A DNA stretch of 64,000 nt from Legionella qingyii (GCF_003184185.1 NZ_QHJG01000012.1:1291-65290), one strand, 5' to 3'; positions 15,279 through 25,531 are shown, counted from the stretch's first letter. Numbers and translations are program-made. The notes: generated by a model from the sequence alone, not told the origin.

Positions 15279-17936
15279 TTACATACTATAGGAAAATGAT
15301 TCATCAGACTCTAAATCGACGTAATCATCTTCATAATAAACACCCGAAATCACAGTTTGCATGGGCTCATATTTTCTGCTTAATGAACGAAGCATTTGAG
15401 GATCAATATCAGAATGCTTACTCAATAAGCTTAATATGCGTGAACATTGAGAAAAAGATAAATCCCAACGTGAAAAATACTCTTCTTTACACACATTTAC
15501 ATTACTGTTAAGCAAAGCAAGCAATTGACTCATCGCATCATATACTTTCTCACTAGGATTCCTTTTAAGTTCTTTTAACAAATTAATTGCAATATGAAAA
15601 ACTATGTGTGTTTCATTGCGGATTTTTGCAAAATGGCTCAAACAATCAAAAGGTGCTTTTAACGAAAAAGCGTGACGCGCATAATCAAAAATCTTTTTGT
15701 CTGTGCTGTCTTTTAATAAATCTTGCGATAATTTTAAAAACACAGGATATATAGCAAGCAGGATTTTGTGATGGTCTTTTCTAATTGATGAAGATGAATC
15801 ATGATGTATTTCATTACCAAAAAAAGTCAATTGATTATCATCTTGTTTAGGAGTTTTGGGTGAGTTGGTTTGCGGTGAAAAACTTTTTGAACTGAAATAA
15901 AGTCTACGCAACTCCTGCGCTTGTTGCATTAATTCGCATTGATTAGGAGCACTAGACTCTTCAATCAGTCGATACACTTTTTCAAACCAGTTACTATCAC
16001 CTCGATAACAACAATAGGAAAGTAACTCACCAAGGGAACTAAATGTCGTATACATAAATTCTTCATTTTCATATTCTTCAGAGTCATTTTTATGATAACG
16101 GGTATTCAAATAGTTGATTGTCTCTTGATAACCAGAATCAATCATTTGTTTTCTGGTTTCCTCTGCCACGGTAAACGATGATGTAGATACATTATCAACG
16201 TTAATTATAATGGATTGACATGCATATTTTCTCAATTTCAAGCGATCTTTTTCCCAACCGCTGGCAGGATCACTAACGCCAGTTAATAATCTATAAATCC
16301 AGTTTAATACAACATTCTCTCTATAAACTCGATCCATCACCCGATCGATAGCCTTTCTTTCTGGACCATCATCAAACTTAACGGCTAATACTTTTAGGTT
16401 ATTACCGTATTCTGATTCGAGTAATGTGGAGTGATCATCAAAAAATGCCTCTGTAGGAAAATTATTTAATATTCCACCATCATTATGTTCTTCACCATCA
16501 ATAAGGGTTGATCTATAAACAATAGGAAAACTGGCAGATGTTTTAACTGCCTCACTCACTTCAAAATTTGGTGAGCGAAAATAAGAGAAATATCGAGTTT
16601 TCCCTTGCCGTTTATTTGTTGCTGTAACTACCAATTCTTTTCCAATCCCACAACCTGGACATTTCTGCCGTATTTCCTCTAAGGTAGCAAACGTAATTTT
16701 TCCGTGCGGATATGGAATTTTATATTTAGAAACGATTTGATCTAATTTATAGGCAATAGCATAATCAAGAGCAGTCTTTAAGGAGTGAGCTTCTGAAATT
16801 CCATTGATATTTATATCAAAATGAACTAAATGCTCATGTTTAAAATGTTTAAACAGGGCTTCAATCTCGGCCGCTGTATAACCTAAATAACACATTAACG
16901 CCATAATGGCTCCTGCGGAGCTACCAGCGAATTTTTCAGGATATATTTTCGCTTCATTTAATGCTTTCCAGACACCAATATGAGCAAAAATTTTTGCACC
17001 ACCACCACAAAGAACTATATTTTCAATATTAGGTTTTCTTTCACGCACTAAAATCTCATGTGATTTTAAAAACCGAAATATCTCTATTTTTTTTGTTTGA
17101 TATAGAGGCACTACATGTTTTTCTTTAATTGATTTACTTTTAACTTTTTCTTCACTTATCCAGGGAAATAGCCAATTCCAAATTCGAACATACCAAGGTT
17201 TTAATGACATAAAACGCTGCATTCTTCGATAATCATACATTTTATCTAGGCGTTCTTGTGGATCATCTACCTCTATTGATTGAGGATGAGGACTCTTGCA
17301 TATTGATTCAAAGTTAATATTTTTTATATTAAGCGAGATAAGTTGATCGACCAATTTATCGGTAATAAAAACTCGTTTTGTATTTCCTAAAGGTTCTTGC
17401 TGTGAGTCATTAGGATCTTTATATTTTGTCCCTGTTCCCGGAACTAAAAATTGATTAAATCCAATTAATATCCCGTGATTACCATGACACATTTGAATGC
17501 CTGTCAATTGATAATGGGATATATTTTTCAGTGATAAATCTAAATCACTTATTTTCCAATGCTCTAGATATTGTCCCTGAAACCAGCTTACTATTCTTCC
17601 CCACCAGGTTAAAGCAACCTCTGCTGTAAAGCCGCGATACTCATTTACAGTTACGCCACTTAAAAAGGCTTTAGTTTTTTCTTTTTGATGGGGTTCCAAA
17701 AGCCATTGTTTAAACAATGCTCTTTTCTCATCACTTACCCGGGTAAAATCGAACATTATTTGTTCGTTATCAAATAGATAACTACCCAAGGGGATTTTAT
17801 TATCAGGAGGAAACCCATTAATTTGTAAACGTCCTAAATAGGCCGTCATAATAATTTTTTTTAGTAAATCAAGATTTTGGGCATATGGGTGTGTGTCAGA
17901 TTCAAGCAGCTGACTTATTACGTGTTGTGGTGTCAT
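15279..17936 (-). CDS. vpdC: Patatin-like phospholipase, VpdC-type effector
   Basis: Large patatin-like acyl hydrolase. The oxyanion-hole glycines (CGGGAK, about residues 310-315), the nucleophile elbow GSSAG with catalytic serine near 340, and the catalytic DGG near residue 488 are all present. About 300 residues precede and 350 follow the patatin domain. Length and location beside pyrF match L. pneumophila VpdC (lpg1426), reported as a Dot/Icm effector phospholipase. The C-terminus is acidic (YYEDDYVDLESDE), as in many Dot/Icm signals. The ATG at 17936 has AAGGA 7 nt upstream; a GTG precedes it by one codon. It stands alone behind 342 bp of AT-rich DNA. Confidence 0.82.
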   Translation of the reverse strand: MTPQHVISQLLESDTHPYAQNLDLLKKIIMTAYLGRLQINGFPPDNKIPLGSYLFDNEQIMFDFTRVSDEKRALFKQWLLEPHQKEKTKAFLSGVTVNEYRGFTAEVALTWWGRIVSWFQGQYLEHWKISDLDLSLKNISHYQLTGIQMCHGNHGILIGFNQFLVPGTGTKYKDPNDSQQEPLGNTKRVFITDKLVDQLISLNIKNINFESICKSPHPQSIEVDDPQERLDKMYDYRRMQRFMSLKPWYVRIWNWLFPWISEEKVKSKSIKEKHVVPLYQTKKIEIFRFLKSHEILVRERKPNIENIVLCGGGAKIFAHIGVWKALNEAKIYPEKFAGSSAGAIMALMCYLGYTAAEIEALFKHFKHEHLVHFDININGISEAHSLKTALDYAIAYKLDQIVSKYKIPYPHGKITFATLEEIRQKCPGCGIGKELVVTATNKRQGKTRYFSYFRSPNFEVSEAVKTSASFPIVYRSTLIDGEEHNDGGILNNFPTEAFFDDHSTLLESEYGNNLKVLAVKFDDGPERKAIDRVMDRVYRENVVLNWIYRLLTGVSDPASGWEKDRLKLRKYACQSIIINVDNVSTSSFTVAEETRKQMIDSGYQETINYLNTRYHKNDSEEYENEEFMYTTFSSLGELLSYCCYRGDSNWFEKVYRLIEESSAPNQCELMQQAQELRRLYFSSKSFSPQTNSPKTPKQDDNQLTFFGNEIHHDSSSSIRKDHHKILLAIYPVFLKLSQDLLKDSTDKKIFDYARHAFSLKAPFDCLSHFAKIRNETHIVFHIAINLLKELKRNPSEKVYDAMSQLLALLNSNVNVCKEEYFSRWDLSFSQCSRILSLLSKHSDIDPQMLRSLSRKYEPMQTVISGVYYEDDYVDLESDESFSYSM

Positions 17937-17969
17937 CACTTATCCTTAAGTTATGATAATCCATTAACT

Positions 17970-18023
17970 CATTCAGCAAATAATCGAAGCATTCCCTGCT
18001 TTCCATTAATTTATTGCTGAATG
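17970..18023. repeat. Inverted repeat upstream of vpdC
   Basis: CATTCAGCAA (17970-17979) and TTGCTGAATG (18014-18023) are perfect 10-bp arms separated by 34 bp. They lie 34-87 bp upstream of the vpdC start, a suitable place for operator sites or a leader structure. Confidence 0.45.
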
Positions 18024-18231
18024 GATCTTGCTATACTTATCTCGATTCTTGCTGTTTCCATCACCTTTTGTTCAAACGATAAGATTACGATTAGATTCCT
18101 TTATATTTATTATTTTTAACCATCACAAATATAATTAACACAAATTTATCATAAATTAAATAGATAAAATTATTCGAAATTGACGCTCTTATAGTATTAA
18201 TATGATATGCCTATACCCGGGCTTTCATGAT

Positions 18232-18265
18232 TAGCCTAGTCACATTTTGGAATGTAGCTAGGCTA
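18232..18265. terminator. Stem-loop downstream of pyrF
   Basis: TAGCCTAG (18232-18239) and CTAGGCTA (18258-18265) form a perfect 8-bp stem that extends inward through ACATT/AATGT. It lies just past the pyrF stop. A U-tract is lacking, so it may be a repeat or an RNA 3'-end stabiliser rather than an intrinsic terminator. Confidence 0.4.
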
Positions 18266-18278
18266 TAAATTGGATTAA

Positions 18279-18974
18279 TTATCTTGAATATTCTTTTAAA
18301 ATTTCAGCGACAACTAGTTCAGGATTTGCTGCTTGTGTGATTGGACGCCCTACTACCAGATAATCACTACCTTCTTCGATAGCCTGTTTGGGTGTCATTA
18401 CTCGAGATTGATCATCACTGACGTTATTTGGCAATCTGATACCTGGAGTAACCGTGATAAATTGCTCACCACAAGCTCTTTTAATGGCTTTCACTTCTTG
18501 AGCAGAACAGACCACTCCATCTAAACCTGATTCCTTAGTCAAAATTGCTAATTTTTTCACATGGTCAATAACAGGAGTGTTAATCCCAACCGAAGTTAAT
18601 TCGATTTGATTAAAACTGGTTAAAACAGTTACTGCAATTAAGATTGGTCTACTAGCGCCATAAGAATCAATAGCCTTCCTTGCTGCTTGCATCATATTCA
18701 TTCCCCCAGAAGCATGGACATTCATCATCCATACACCGAGTTCAGCACCGGCCTTACACGCTTTTGCAACAGTATTAGGAATATCATGAAATTTTAAGTC
18801 TAAAAAAACCTTAAATTGTCTTTTGACTAATTGTTTCACAAAACTTGTGCCAAGCAGTGTAAAAAGTTCGCTTCCTACTTTTAAAGCACAACTTTGGGGA
18901 TCAAGCTTTTCAATCAAACGTAAAGCATCATGCTCATTATCAAAATCCAGTGCTACAATTAATTTGGGCATCAT
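18279..18974 (-). CDS. pyrF: Orotidine 5'-phosphate decarboxylase
   Basis: Last enzyme of de novo UMP synthesis. The TIM-barrel signature is intact: IVALDFD at the N-terminus, FLDLKFHDIPNTVAKA at about residues 57-72 with the catalytic Lys-Asp network, VTPGIR, and YLVVGRPIT for phosphate binding. Length 231 is normal. Its ATG abuts the stop of the upstream aminotransferase gene. Confidence 0.95.
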   Translation of the reverse strand: MMPKLIVALDFDNEHDALRLIEKLDPQSCALKVGSELFTLLGTSFVKQLVKRQFKVFLDLKFHDIPNTVAKACKAGAELGVWMMNVHASGGMNMMQAARKAIDSYGASRPILIAVTVLTSFNQIELTSVGINTPVIDHVKKLAILTKESGLDGVVCSAQEVKAIKRACGEQFITVTPGIRLPNNVSDDQSRVMTPKQAIEEGSDYLVVGRPITQAANPELVVAEILKEYSR

Positions 18975-20093
18975 TTATACCATTGCTTCTTGTTCATGAA
19001 CTTTTAGAGCATTTTTAACTGCTGTAACTATTTTCATTTGCTCTGCTTCTTGCAAATATGGATGCATGGGTAGACTAATAACACGGCTGCTTGCATATTC
19101 TGCATGTGGAAAATCACCGATTTTATAACCAAGATAAGCCATTGCTGCTTGCTGATGCAGTGGTACAGGATAGTGCACTGCAGTTGGAATTCCTGATTCT
19201 TGCATCGCCTTTTGAAAAGCATCTCGATTAGTGACTTCAATAGTATATTGTGCATAAACACTTGTATTATAACTATGAACAAAAGGTGTTTTTACTAAAG
19301 GCGAAAGAATCTGATCATACATTTTGGCGACTCTTTGGCGCATAATAATTTCATCGGGGAACAGTTTTAATTTTTCAATTAAAACAGCGGCCTGAATCGT
19401 ATCCATTCGTCCATTAATTCCTATACGGTTATGGCAATAACGCGCATTTTGACCATGAATTCTTATTTCAATAAGTTTTTGAGCTAAAATATCATCATTA
19501 GTAAAACAGGCCCCAGAATCTCCATATCCACCCAAAGGTTTAGACGGAAAGAAACTAGTACATCCAATCGTTGATAAAGCACAAGAATATTTACCTTTAT
19601 AAGTTGCGCCAAAACTTTGTGCTGCATCCTCAATTACCGGGATACCATAACGAGCCGCAATCGCATTAATTTCATCATGTTCAGCACATTGACCATACAA
19701 TCCAACCGGCATTATCGCCTTGGTTTTGCTGGTAATTGCGGCTTCCAACTTATTAGGGTCCAGGTTATAGGTCAGTGGATCAATATCTACAAAAACAGGT
19801 TTGGCTTGACAAAGACTAATCACCTCAGCAGTAGCGAAGAAACTGAAAGGAGTAGTTATTATTTCATCTCCTGGCTGAATTTCTAAAGCCATTAATGCCA
19901 TTAATAAAGCATCTGTTCCACTTGAATTGACAATAGCATGTTTAACTCCTATAAAATCAGCTAATTGCTTTTCAAGCTGCGCAATTTCAGGCCCCATAAT
20001 ATATTGACCATGATCCAAAACGTTTTTAATACTGGCTAAAATTTCGTTTTCTATTATTGAATATTGTCTTTTTAAATCGATAAATTGCATCAT
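18975..20093 (-). CDS. DegT/DnrJ/EryC1/StrS-family sugar aminotransferase
   Basis: PLP-dependent enzyme of the family that transaminates keto-sugar nucleotides in surface polysaccharide synthesis (WbpE/ArnB-like). MQFIDLKRQ begins the protein. VNSSGTDALLMALMAL forms the cofactor-phosphate pocket, PVIEDAAQSFGATYKG holds the PLP-contacting Asp, and FFPSKPLGGYGDSGAC holds the Schiff-base lysine at about residue 187. Length 372 is typical. It sits between lapB and pyrF with no other sugar gene beside it, so the substrate cannot be inferred. Confidence 0.88.
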   Translation of the reverse strand: MMQFIDLKRQYSIIENEILASIKNVLDHGQYIMGPEIAQLEKQLADFIGVKHAIVNSSGTDALLMALMALEIQPGDEIITTPFSFFATAEVISLCQAKPVFVDIDPLTYNLDPNKLEAAITSKTKAIMPVGLYGQCAEHDEINAIAARYGIPVIEDAAQSFGATYKGKYSCALSTIGCTSFFPSKPLGGYGDSGACFTNDDILAQKLIEIRIHGQNARYCHNRIGINGRMDTIQAAVLIEKLKLFPDEIIMRQRVAKMYDQILSPLVKTPFVHSYNTSVYAQYTIEVTNRDAFQKAMQESGIPTAVHYPVPLHQQAAMAYLGYKIGDFPHAEYASSRVISLPMHPYLQEAEQMKIVTAVKNALKVHEQEAMV

Positions 20094-20111
20094 AATCTCT
20101 AAAAAAATTAA

Positions 20112-21281
20112 TTAATATCCTTCCAATCCATGGACAGGTTTCATTCTTCCCCAGTTTTTGCAGCTGGGACAATGCCAATGAAGATGCTTTCCACCAAAAC
20201 CACAATGAACACATCTATAAACTGGCTTATTGTCTAAAAATTTACTCGTTATATCATAAAGCATTTGTAACTTGTCACGTACCTTCCCGTGAGCAGATTC
20301 AAGATGCCAATAGATTAACTGATTTAAACCTCGAATTGATGGATGTTTGCTTAAATTATCAGCTACGAAATCGATAGCAGCATCCATATTTTTTTGTTGT
20401 CTTAAATATTCCGCTATTACAAAAATTACTGAAGCTCTGGGATTTTTCTCTAATGTCTCTTCAAGATACTTGATACACTCATCCATTGTATTTAATTCTT
20501 TATGACATACAACTAGAGGTTCGATAATTTCTGTTAAAAAATCTGCATCTTGCTGAGGCACACGTTTTAATGAACGAATAGCATGTTTGTAACGCCCTTC
20601 TTTCATTTCAAGGCTTGCATTCATTAAACTGGCTCGAACAGATTCATTATCAACGTTTATGGCTTGTTTAATACAATATGTAGCCCTATCAATCGCATTG
20701 CTTTTTAAAGCTTGATTGGCCATTTCACAATAATAATGGGCGGCTTGGTTATGAAAACTTGTTCCTGTAGAAATTTCTAATTTTTTAATAACATCCAAAG
20801 CCTTTTCCCATGCTTTTTCTTGTTGATAAATCGCTAGCAATCCATGCAAGCTGCTAGTTTCTTTAGATCCACCTAACTCTACAACCTCCAAAAAAATTCG
20901 CTCTGCACGATCGAATAAACCAGCACTCATATAATCTTGGCCTAATGCCATTAACGATTCTTTTCTTTGTAATATACTTAATTGAGGTCTTGCGATTAAA
21001 TTTTGATGAATGCGTATAGCTCTATCAACCTCACCACGACGTCGAAATAAACTTCCTAACGCAAGATGAGTTTCTACCGTATCACTGTCAACTTCTAATA
21101 ACTTAATAAATATATCAACAGCTTTATCGGGTTGTTCATTTAAAAGATAATTAAGTCCGACAACATACTCACGAGATAAGCGATTATTAAGAGTAGGATC
21201 TTCCTTAGGTTTACTACGATTTGCCATCCACCAACCAGACCATGCAGCAGCAGGCAATAGTAATGGCCATAAATCAATCAT
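20112..21281 (-). CDS. lapB: Lipopolysaccharide assembly protein LapB (YciM)
   Basis: Membrane-anchored TPR protein that couples LPS synthesis to transport and guides FtsH to LpxC. An N-terminal membrane helix (about residues 3-20) is followed by nine or so tetratricopeptide repeats, then a C-terminal rubredoxin-like metal site: CVHCGF and CPSC, with four cysteines between about residues 356 and 376. Length 389 matches E. coli. A strong GGAGG lies 5-6 nt upstream. lapA precedes it, as in enterobacteria. Confidence 0.95.
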   Translation of the reverse strand: MIDLWPLLLPAAAWSGWWMANRSKPKEDPTLNNRLSREYVVGLNYLLNEQPDKAVDIFIKLLEVDSDTVETHLALGSLFRRRGEVDRAIRIHQNLIARPQLSILQRKESLMALGQDYMSAGLFDRAERIFLEVVELGGSKETSSLHGLLAIYQQEKAWEKALDVIKKLEISTGTSFHNQAAHYYCEMANQALKSNAIDRATYCIKQAINVDNESVRASLMNASLEMKEGRYKHAIRSLKRVPQQDADFLTEIIEPLVVCHKELNTMDECIKYLEETLEKNPRASVIFVIAEYLRQQKNMDAAIDFVADNLSKHPSIRGLNQLIYWHLESAHGKVRDKLQMLYDITSKFLDNKPVYRCVHCGFGGKHLHWHCPSCKNWGRMKPVHGLEGY

Positions 21282-21326
21282 TATTACCCTCCTCTCTGCA
21301 TGTTAAACTTCATAATAATAAAAAAA

Positions 21327-21617
21327 TTAGTGTTGATCTTGCAATGGAATTGATCGTAAGTTTTTAATTTCTTTTTCAGTTAATTTTAATTGGTTTTTAA
21401 TTTTGTGGTATTCAGCTTTTAAACGCCAATATCGACCAATAAAAAGTATAAAGCCTACTAAAATACCGATACCCAACATAATTGTCATGAGAACAGATAT
21501 AGGCATTGTTATCGTTTTAAAATATAAATTAACATCCACTGAAGTTGCATTTAAAGCAGCAAAACTAACGCCAATAATGATAAGTACTATATAAATAACT
21601 AGCATTAATATGCGCAT
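21327..21617 (-). CDS. lapA: LapA-domain inner membrane protein
   Basis: Small inner-membrane protein with two hydrophobic segments (about residues 3-23 and 38-63) and a cytoplasmic coiled tail (KAEYHKIKNQLKLTEKEIKNL). The ATSVDVNLYF and PISVLMTIMLGIGILVGF pattern is typical of LapA (YciS). It partners with LapB. AAGGAAG upstream supports the ATG. It is 96 residues long. Confidence 0.9.
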   Translation of the reverse strand: MRILMLVIYIVLIIIGVSFAALNATSVDVNLYFKTITMPISVLMTIMLGIGILVGFILFIGRYWRLKAEYHKIKNQLKLTEKEIKNLRSIPLQDQH

Positions 21618-21655
21618 AAATTCTTCCTTTTTTGTTTACTGGGCAATTCGAAGTG

Positions 21656-21675
21656 GAACCTGGGAGCGTTCCAGG
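21656..21675. repeat. CCTGG/CCAGG intergenic hairpin
   Basis: GGAACCTGGGAGCGTTCCAGG at 21656-21675 can fold as CCTGG/CCAGG or as GGAAC/GTTCC. It lies between the rpsA terminator and lapA and has the same arm sequence as other repeats in this window. Confidence 0.4.
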
Positions 21676-21734
21676 ATAATACTGTAACAAAAACCTGAGC
21701 GCCACCTCGTTCACTCTGGTTATAAAATATACAA

Positions 21735-21763
21735 ACAAAAAAGCGTAGAAAAATCTACGCTTT
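21735..21763 (-). terminator. Intrinsic terminator of rpsA
   Basis: AAAGCGTAGA (21740-21749) and TCTACGCTTT (21754-21763) form a perfect 10-bp stem with a 4-nt loop. In the leftward transcript the stem is followed by a run of U residues. It sits 25 bp after the rpsA stop and should insulate lapA from rpsA. Confidence 0.88.
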
Positions 21764-21787
21764 CTTAACTAGTTGACAATAAAGGAA

Positions 21788-23467
21788 TTAATCACTTTCT
21801 TTACTTGCCATTTTTTCTTTCAGCAAATCACCTAAGGTTGTTGTTGAAGCACCTTCGGTTCTAGAATATTTCTTGATGGCATCTGCTTCATCTTGAGCAT
21901 CTTTCGCTTTTACTGAAAGCGTAATTGAACGGTTTTTACGATCAACATTTATGATTTTTGCTTCAATCTCGTCACCTTCTTTGACAAGGGTAGTCGCATC
22001 ATCAACACGCTCATCAGACAATTCACTTGCACGAATAGTGCCTGTAATATCATCAGACAAAGCTACAGTAACTGTTTTAGGATCTACTGCAACAACTGTA
22101 CCTTTAACTATGGCGCCTTTAGTATATTCATCAACAAAACTTGCGAAGTTATCGCCTTCAAGTTGTTTAATACCTAAAGAAATTCGCTCACGCTCAGGAT
22201 CTATAGCAAGAATAACAGCTTCTAACTCTTGTCCTTTCTTAAACTGTTTTACTGCTTCTTCACCAGCAACAGTCCAGGAAATATCAGACAAATGAACCAA
22301 ACCGTCAATATCTCCATCCAAGCCAATAAATATTCCAAAATCAGTGATTGAACGAATTTTACCACTTACTTTTTGGCCTTTATTGTGGGAGGCGGCAAAT
22401 TGTTGCCATGGATTACCAACACATTGTTTCATACCTAGAGAAATACGGCGTCTTTCTTCATCAATTTCAAGAACCATAACATCAACTACATCACCCAGAG
22501 AAACTACTTTACTTGGATGTACGTTTTTGTTGGTCCAATCCATTTCAGACATATGGACTAAGCCCTCAACACCTTCTTCGATTTCAACAAAGCAACCATA
22601 ATCAGTAATATTAGTTACTTTACCTTGTAATTTTTTGCCTATTGGATAACGTTCTACCAGGTCAACCCAAGGATCGTTACCTAATTGTTTCATACCTAGA
22701 GAAACGCGGTTTCTTTCGCTATCAAAGCTCAATACTTTTACTTTTACGTCTTGGCCAACTGATAATACTTCACTTGGATGTTTTACACGTTTCCATGAAA
22801 TATCAGTAATATGCAACAAGCCATCTATGCCGCCCAAGTCAATGAATGCACCATAATCGGTAAGGTTTTTAACAATACCATGGAGTTCTTGACCCTCATG
22901 TAAGGACTCAAGCAATGCTTGTCTATCAGCACTACTTTCTTCTTCAACAACTGCACGACGTGATACAACGATGTTGTTACGCTTTAAATCCATCTTAATA
23001 ACTTTGAATTCAAGCTCTTTGCCTTCTAGATAAGAAGGATCTCTTACAGGTCTGACGTCTACTAATGAACCAGGTAAGAAGGCGCGTATAGTACCAATTT
23101 CAACAGTAAAGCCTCCTTTAACTTTTCCGGAGATAAGACCAGTAACTGTTTCATTGTTCTCATGCGATTTAGATAATTTACGCCAAGCTTCCTGACGTTT
23201 TGCTTTTTCTCTTGAAAGGAGCGTTTCGCCATAGCCATCTTCCACAGAATCCAGTGCTACTTCAACAGTATCACCCAGGCTAACTTCCAAAGCACCATCT
23301 TTGTCATAAAATTCTTCTTTAGGTACGATACCTTCAGATTTTAGACCTGCATTTAAAATGACATAGTCACTATCGATACCAATAACTTTGGCATTAATAA
23401 TGGCACCAGGATAAAATTGAGCGCCGGCAATACTTTGCTCAAACAATTCTTTGAAACTTTCAGACAT
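21788..23467 (-). CDS. rpsA: 30S ribosomal protein S1
   Basis: RNA-binding ribosomal protein with six S1 (OB-fold) repeats; each repeat ends in a form of ISLGMKQ or ITLSVKA. It helps mRNA bind the 30S subunit. The start is set at ATG 23467 ([12 protein letters not shown]), the conserved S1 N-terminus; an ATG 75 bp earlier lies in the cmk 3' end. Only a weak AGAG lies upstream, as is usual for rpsA. Length 559 is typical. It follows cmk as in many proteobacteria and is closed by a strong terminator. Confidence 0.96.
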   Translation of the reverse strand: MSESFKELFEQSIAGAQFYPGAIINAKVIGIDSDYVILNAGLKSEGIVPKEEFYDKDGALEVSLGDTVEVALDSVEDGYGETLLSREKAKRQEAWRKLSKSHENNETVTGLISGKVKGGFTVEIGTIRAFLPGSLVDVRPVRDPSYLEGKELEFKVIKMDLKRNNIVVSRRAVVEEESSADRQALLESLHEGQELHGIVKNLTDYGAFIDLGGIDGLLHITDISWKRVKHPSEVLSVGQDVKVKVLSFDSERNRVSLGMKQLGNDPWVDLVERYPIGKKLQGKVTNITDYGCFVEIEEGVEGLVHMSEMDWTNKNVHPSKVVSLGDVVDVMVLEIDEERRRISLGMKQCVGNPWQQFAASHNKGQKVSGKIRSITDFGIFIGLDGDIDGLVHLSDISWTVAGEEAVKQFKKGQELEAVILAIDPERERISLGIKQLEGDNFASFVDEYTKGAIVKGTVVAVDPKTVTVALSDDITGTIRASELSDERVDDATTLVKEGDEIEAKIINVDRKNRSITLSVKAKDAQDEADAIKKYSRTEGASTTTLGDLLKEKMASKESD

Positions 23468-23532
23468 GTTAATAAACTCTTTAGTAATAAAATGAAAGAA
23501 TGAGTTCCACTCATCTTTCCCCCAACAAATAA

Positions 23533-24222
23533 TTAAGCACAATACAAACGTTCATTTATTAATTTTAATACAATATTAAACACTTGTACAATGGATAATC
23601 TGGTTGTATCAATTTGCACTGCATCATCCGCAGGCTTTAATGGCGCATGCGTACGAGCTGTATCCCTTACATCACGCTTAGCCAATTCTTCTACAACCTG
23701 CGCGAGGCTAACATTAATTCCCTTTTCTTTCAACTGTAAATAACGTCTATTTGCTCTTTCTTCTTCGTTAGCATATAAAAAAATCTTCAAAACAGCTTCA
23801 GGGAAGACCACGGTCCCCATATCTCGACCATCGGTAACGAGCCCAGGAGATTGGGCAAAATTACGTTGGCGCTCTAGTAAAGCCTGTCTTACCTCCTGAA
23901 TTGCAGCAATCTGAGAAGCATCCTGCCCACATTGTTCGCTTCGAATTTCCGAGCTGATGTTCATATCATCCAAAATGGCTTGCACTCCATAATCATCAGA
24001 AGATTCAAAGCGTAAATTTAGCGAACGGGCTAAAGTGGTTAATTTATCCACATCATTGAAGTCAATCTTGCTTTTTCTAGCTGCATAAGCGAGAACACGA
24101 TAAATGGCTCCACTATCAAGCATATTCCATTTAAGATGTTTCGCAAGTAATTGGCATAAAGTGCCCTTACCAGTGCCACTTGGACCATCCAGGGTTATAA
24201 CAGGTACAGTGTCATGGTGCAT
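23533..24222 (-). CDS. cmk: Cytidylate kinase
   Basis: Phosphorylates CMP and dCMP. The P-loop GPSGTGKGT is at about residues 14-22, [11 protein letters not shown] follows, and [15 protein letters not shown] and ANRRYLQL are typical of bacterial Cmk. Length 229 is normal. Its start overlaps aroA by 11 bp, within the conserved serC-aroA-cmk-rpsA order. Confidence 0.96.
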   Translation of the reverse strand: MHHDTVPVITLDGPSGTGKGTLCQLLAKHLKWNMLDSGAIYRVLAYAARKSKIDFNDVDKLTTLARSLNLRFESSDDYGVQAILDDMNISSEIRSEQCGQDASQIAAIQEVRQALLERQRNFAQSPGLVTDGRDMGTVVFPEAVLKIFLYANEEERANRRYLQLKEKGINVSLAQVVEELAKRDVRDTARTHAPLKPADDAVQIDTTRLSIVQVFNIVLKLINERLYCA

Positions 24223-25531
24223 TATTAATGGTTTCCTCTATTTGTAATTGAAGCTCCTTTGCTGTTTCTACAAACAAAGGAAATGAGGTAGCTACATTGA
24301 CACAATTTTTAATGGTAACAGGTTCTTTAGCTACAGCCCCAGCGATCGCAAAAGACATGGCGATACGATGATCGCCTCTGCTTTCAACAGTACCTCCTTG
24401 TAAGGTCCCTCCTTCTATAACTACTCCATCGTCTAGTGCATTCGCATAAATACCTAATTCTTTTAGACCATCAGCCATAGCAGCAATTCGATCACTTTCT
24501 TTAAAGCGTAACTCGCTTGCGCCATGCAGCGTAGTTTGTCCTTGTGCACAAGCTGCGGCAATAAAAATAACAGGGAACTCATCAATTGCAAGCGGTACCA
24601 TATTGGGATCAATATTAATTCCTTTTAATGGTGCATACTGAACTCGCAAATCAGCAACCCACTCCTCTCCTAATTGTCTCTGATTTAAAAGGGTAATATT
24701 AGCCCCCATTTCCAATAAAATATGTAGTATTCCGGTACGTGTTGGATTAATCCCTACTTTACGAATGATAATATCAGAACCTGGAATAATAGTGGCTGCA
24801 ACAATAAAAAATGCCGCGGATGAAATATCCCCAGGGATATCTATCTCTGTGCCAATACATTCACTATCAGAATTAACAATTAAAGTATTACCTGAACGGT
24901 GAACTGGGTAAGAAAAGTTTTTTAGCATAAGCTCTGTATGATCACGACTCACACCTGCTTCTGTAATTCGTGTCTCACCTTCAGCATAGAGGCCTGCCAA
25001 TAAAATACATGATTTAACCTGAGCACTCGCTTCAGGCATTATATAATGAATTCCTTTAAGTTTTTGGTTTCCTCTGATTGTGATGGGAGGTTTGCCATCT
25101 ACGGTAGTAATATCAGCCCCCATTTGTGTTAATGGTTTACTGATCCGCATCATAGGTCTTTTTAATAAACTCTCATCCCCTGTTAATTGGCTGTCGAACG
25201 ATTGGGCAGCTAACAATCCTGCTAACAGGCGTATACTGGTTCCAGAGTTTCCACAATCGATAACCTGTTCAGGTTTTCTTAATCCATACTTGCCAACGCC
25301 ATATATTACTACTTGCTGTTCATCAGGTCCTTCTATGGTGACTCCCATTGCTTGGAATGCTTTTAAGGTTGCCATGCAATCTTCGCCATCAAGAAATCCA
25401 TTAATAATCGTAGTTCCTTTAGCTAAAGAACCAAAGATAATAGAACGATGTGAAATCGATTTATCACCAGGTACAGTTATTTCACCTTTTATTGACCGGA
25501 CAGGTTTACTGATAAAATTAAGTATTCTCAC
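24212..25531 (-). CDS. aroA: 3-phosphoshikimate 1-carboxyvinyltransferase (EPSP synthase)
   Basis: Shikimate-pathway enzyme joining phosphoenolpyruvate to shikimate-3-phosphate. PGDKSISHRSIIFGSLAKGT at about residues 22-41 binds both substrates. CGNSGTSIRLLAGLL near residue 95, LRFKESDRIAAM and GDHRIAMSFAIAG are intact. Starts at GTG sharing one base with the serC stop, with AAGGA upstream. At 439 residues it is slightly longer than E. coli AroA. The form of the PEP-binding region (GNSGTSIRLLAG) resembles class II enzymes more than E. coli. Confidence 0.95.
   Translation of the reverse strand: MRILNFISKPVRSIKGEITVPGDKSISHRSIIFGSLAKGTTIINGFLDGEDCMATLKAFQAMGVTIEGPDEQQVVIYGVGKYGLRKPEQVIDCGNSGTSIRLLAGLLAAQSFDSQLTGDESLLKRPMMRISKPLTQMGADITTVDGKPPITIRGNQKLKGIHYIMPEASAQVKSCILLAGLYAEGETRITEAGVSRDHTELMLKNFSYPVHRSGNTLIVNSDSECIGTEIDIPGDISSAAFFIVAATIIPGSDIIIRKVGINPTRTGILHILLEMGANITLLNQRQLGEEWVADLRVQYAPLKGINIDPNMVPLAIDEFPVIFIAAACAQGQTTLHGASELRFKESDRIAAMADGLKELGIYANALDDGVVIEGGTLQGGTVESRGDHRIAMSFAIAGAVAKEPVTIKNCVNVATSFPLFVETAKELQLQIEETINNAP

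Larger units (their letters stand above)
17940..18278. other. Intergenic region between vpdC and pyrF
   Basis: No gene is seen in about 340 bp of very AT-rich sequence. It must contain the leftward vpdC promoter. It also contains two inverted repeats, described separately, and a CCCGGGCTTTC segment near 18216. A TTGACG at 18180-18185 followed by TATGAT at 18201-18206 looks like a weak rightward promoter with a short 15-nt spacer, but no rightward gene follows. Confidence 0.5.

Noticed and set aside
18180..18206. TTGACG/TATGAT promoter-like pair reading right
   Set aside because: Spacer is only 15 nt and no gene follows on that strand; likely chance in AT-rich DNA.
21951..22295. 114-codon open frame antisense to rpsA
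   Set aside because: Composition is the mirror of the S1 repeats; no start signal or homologue.
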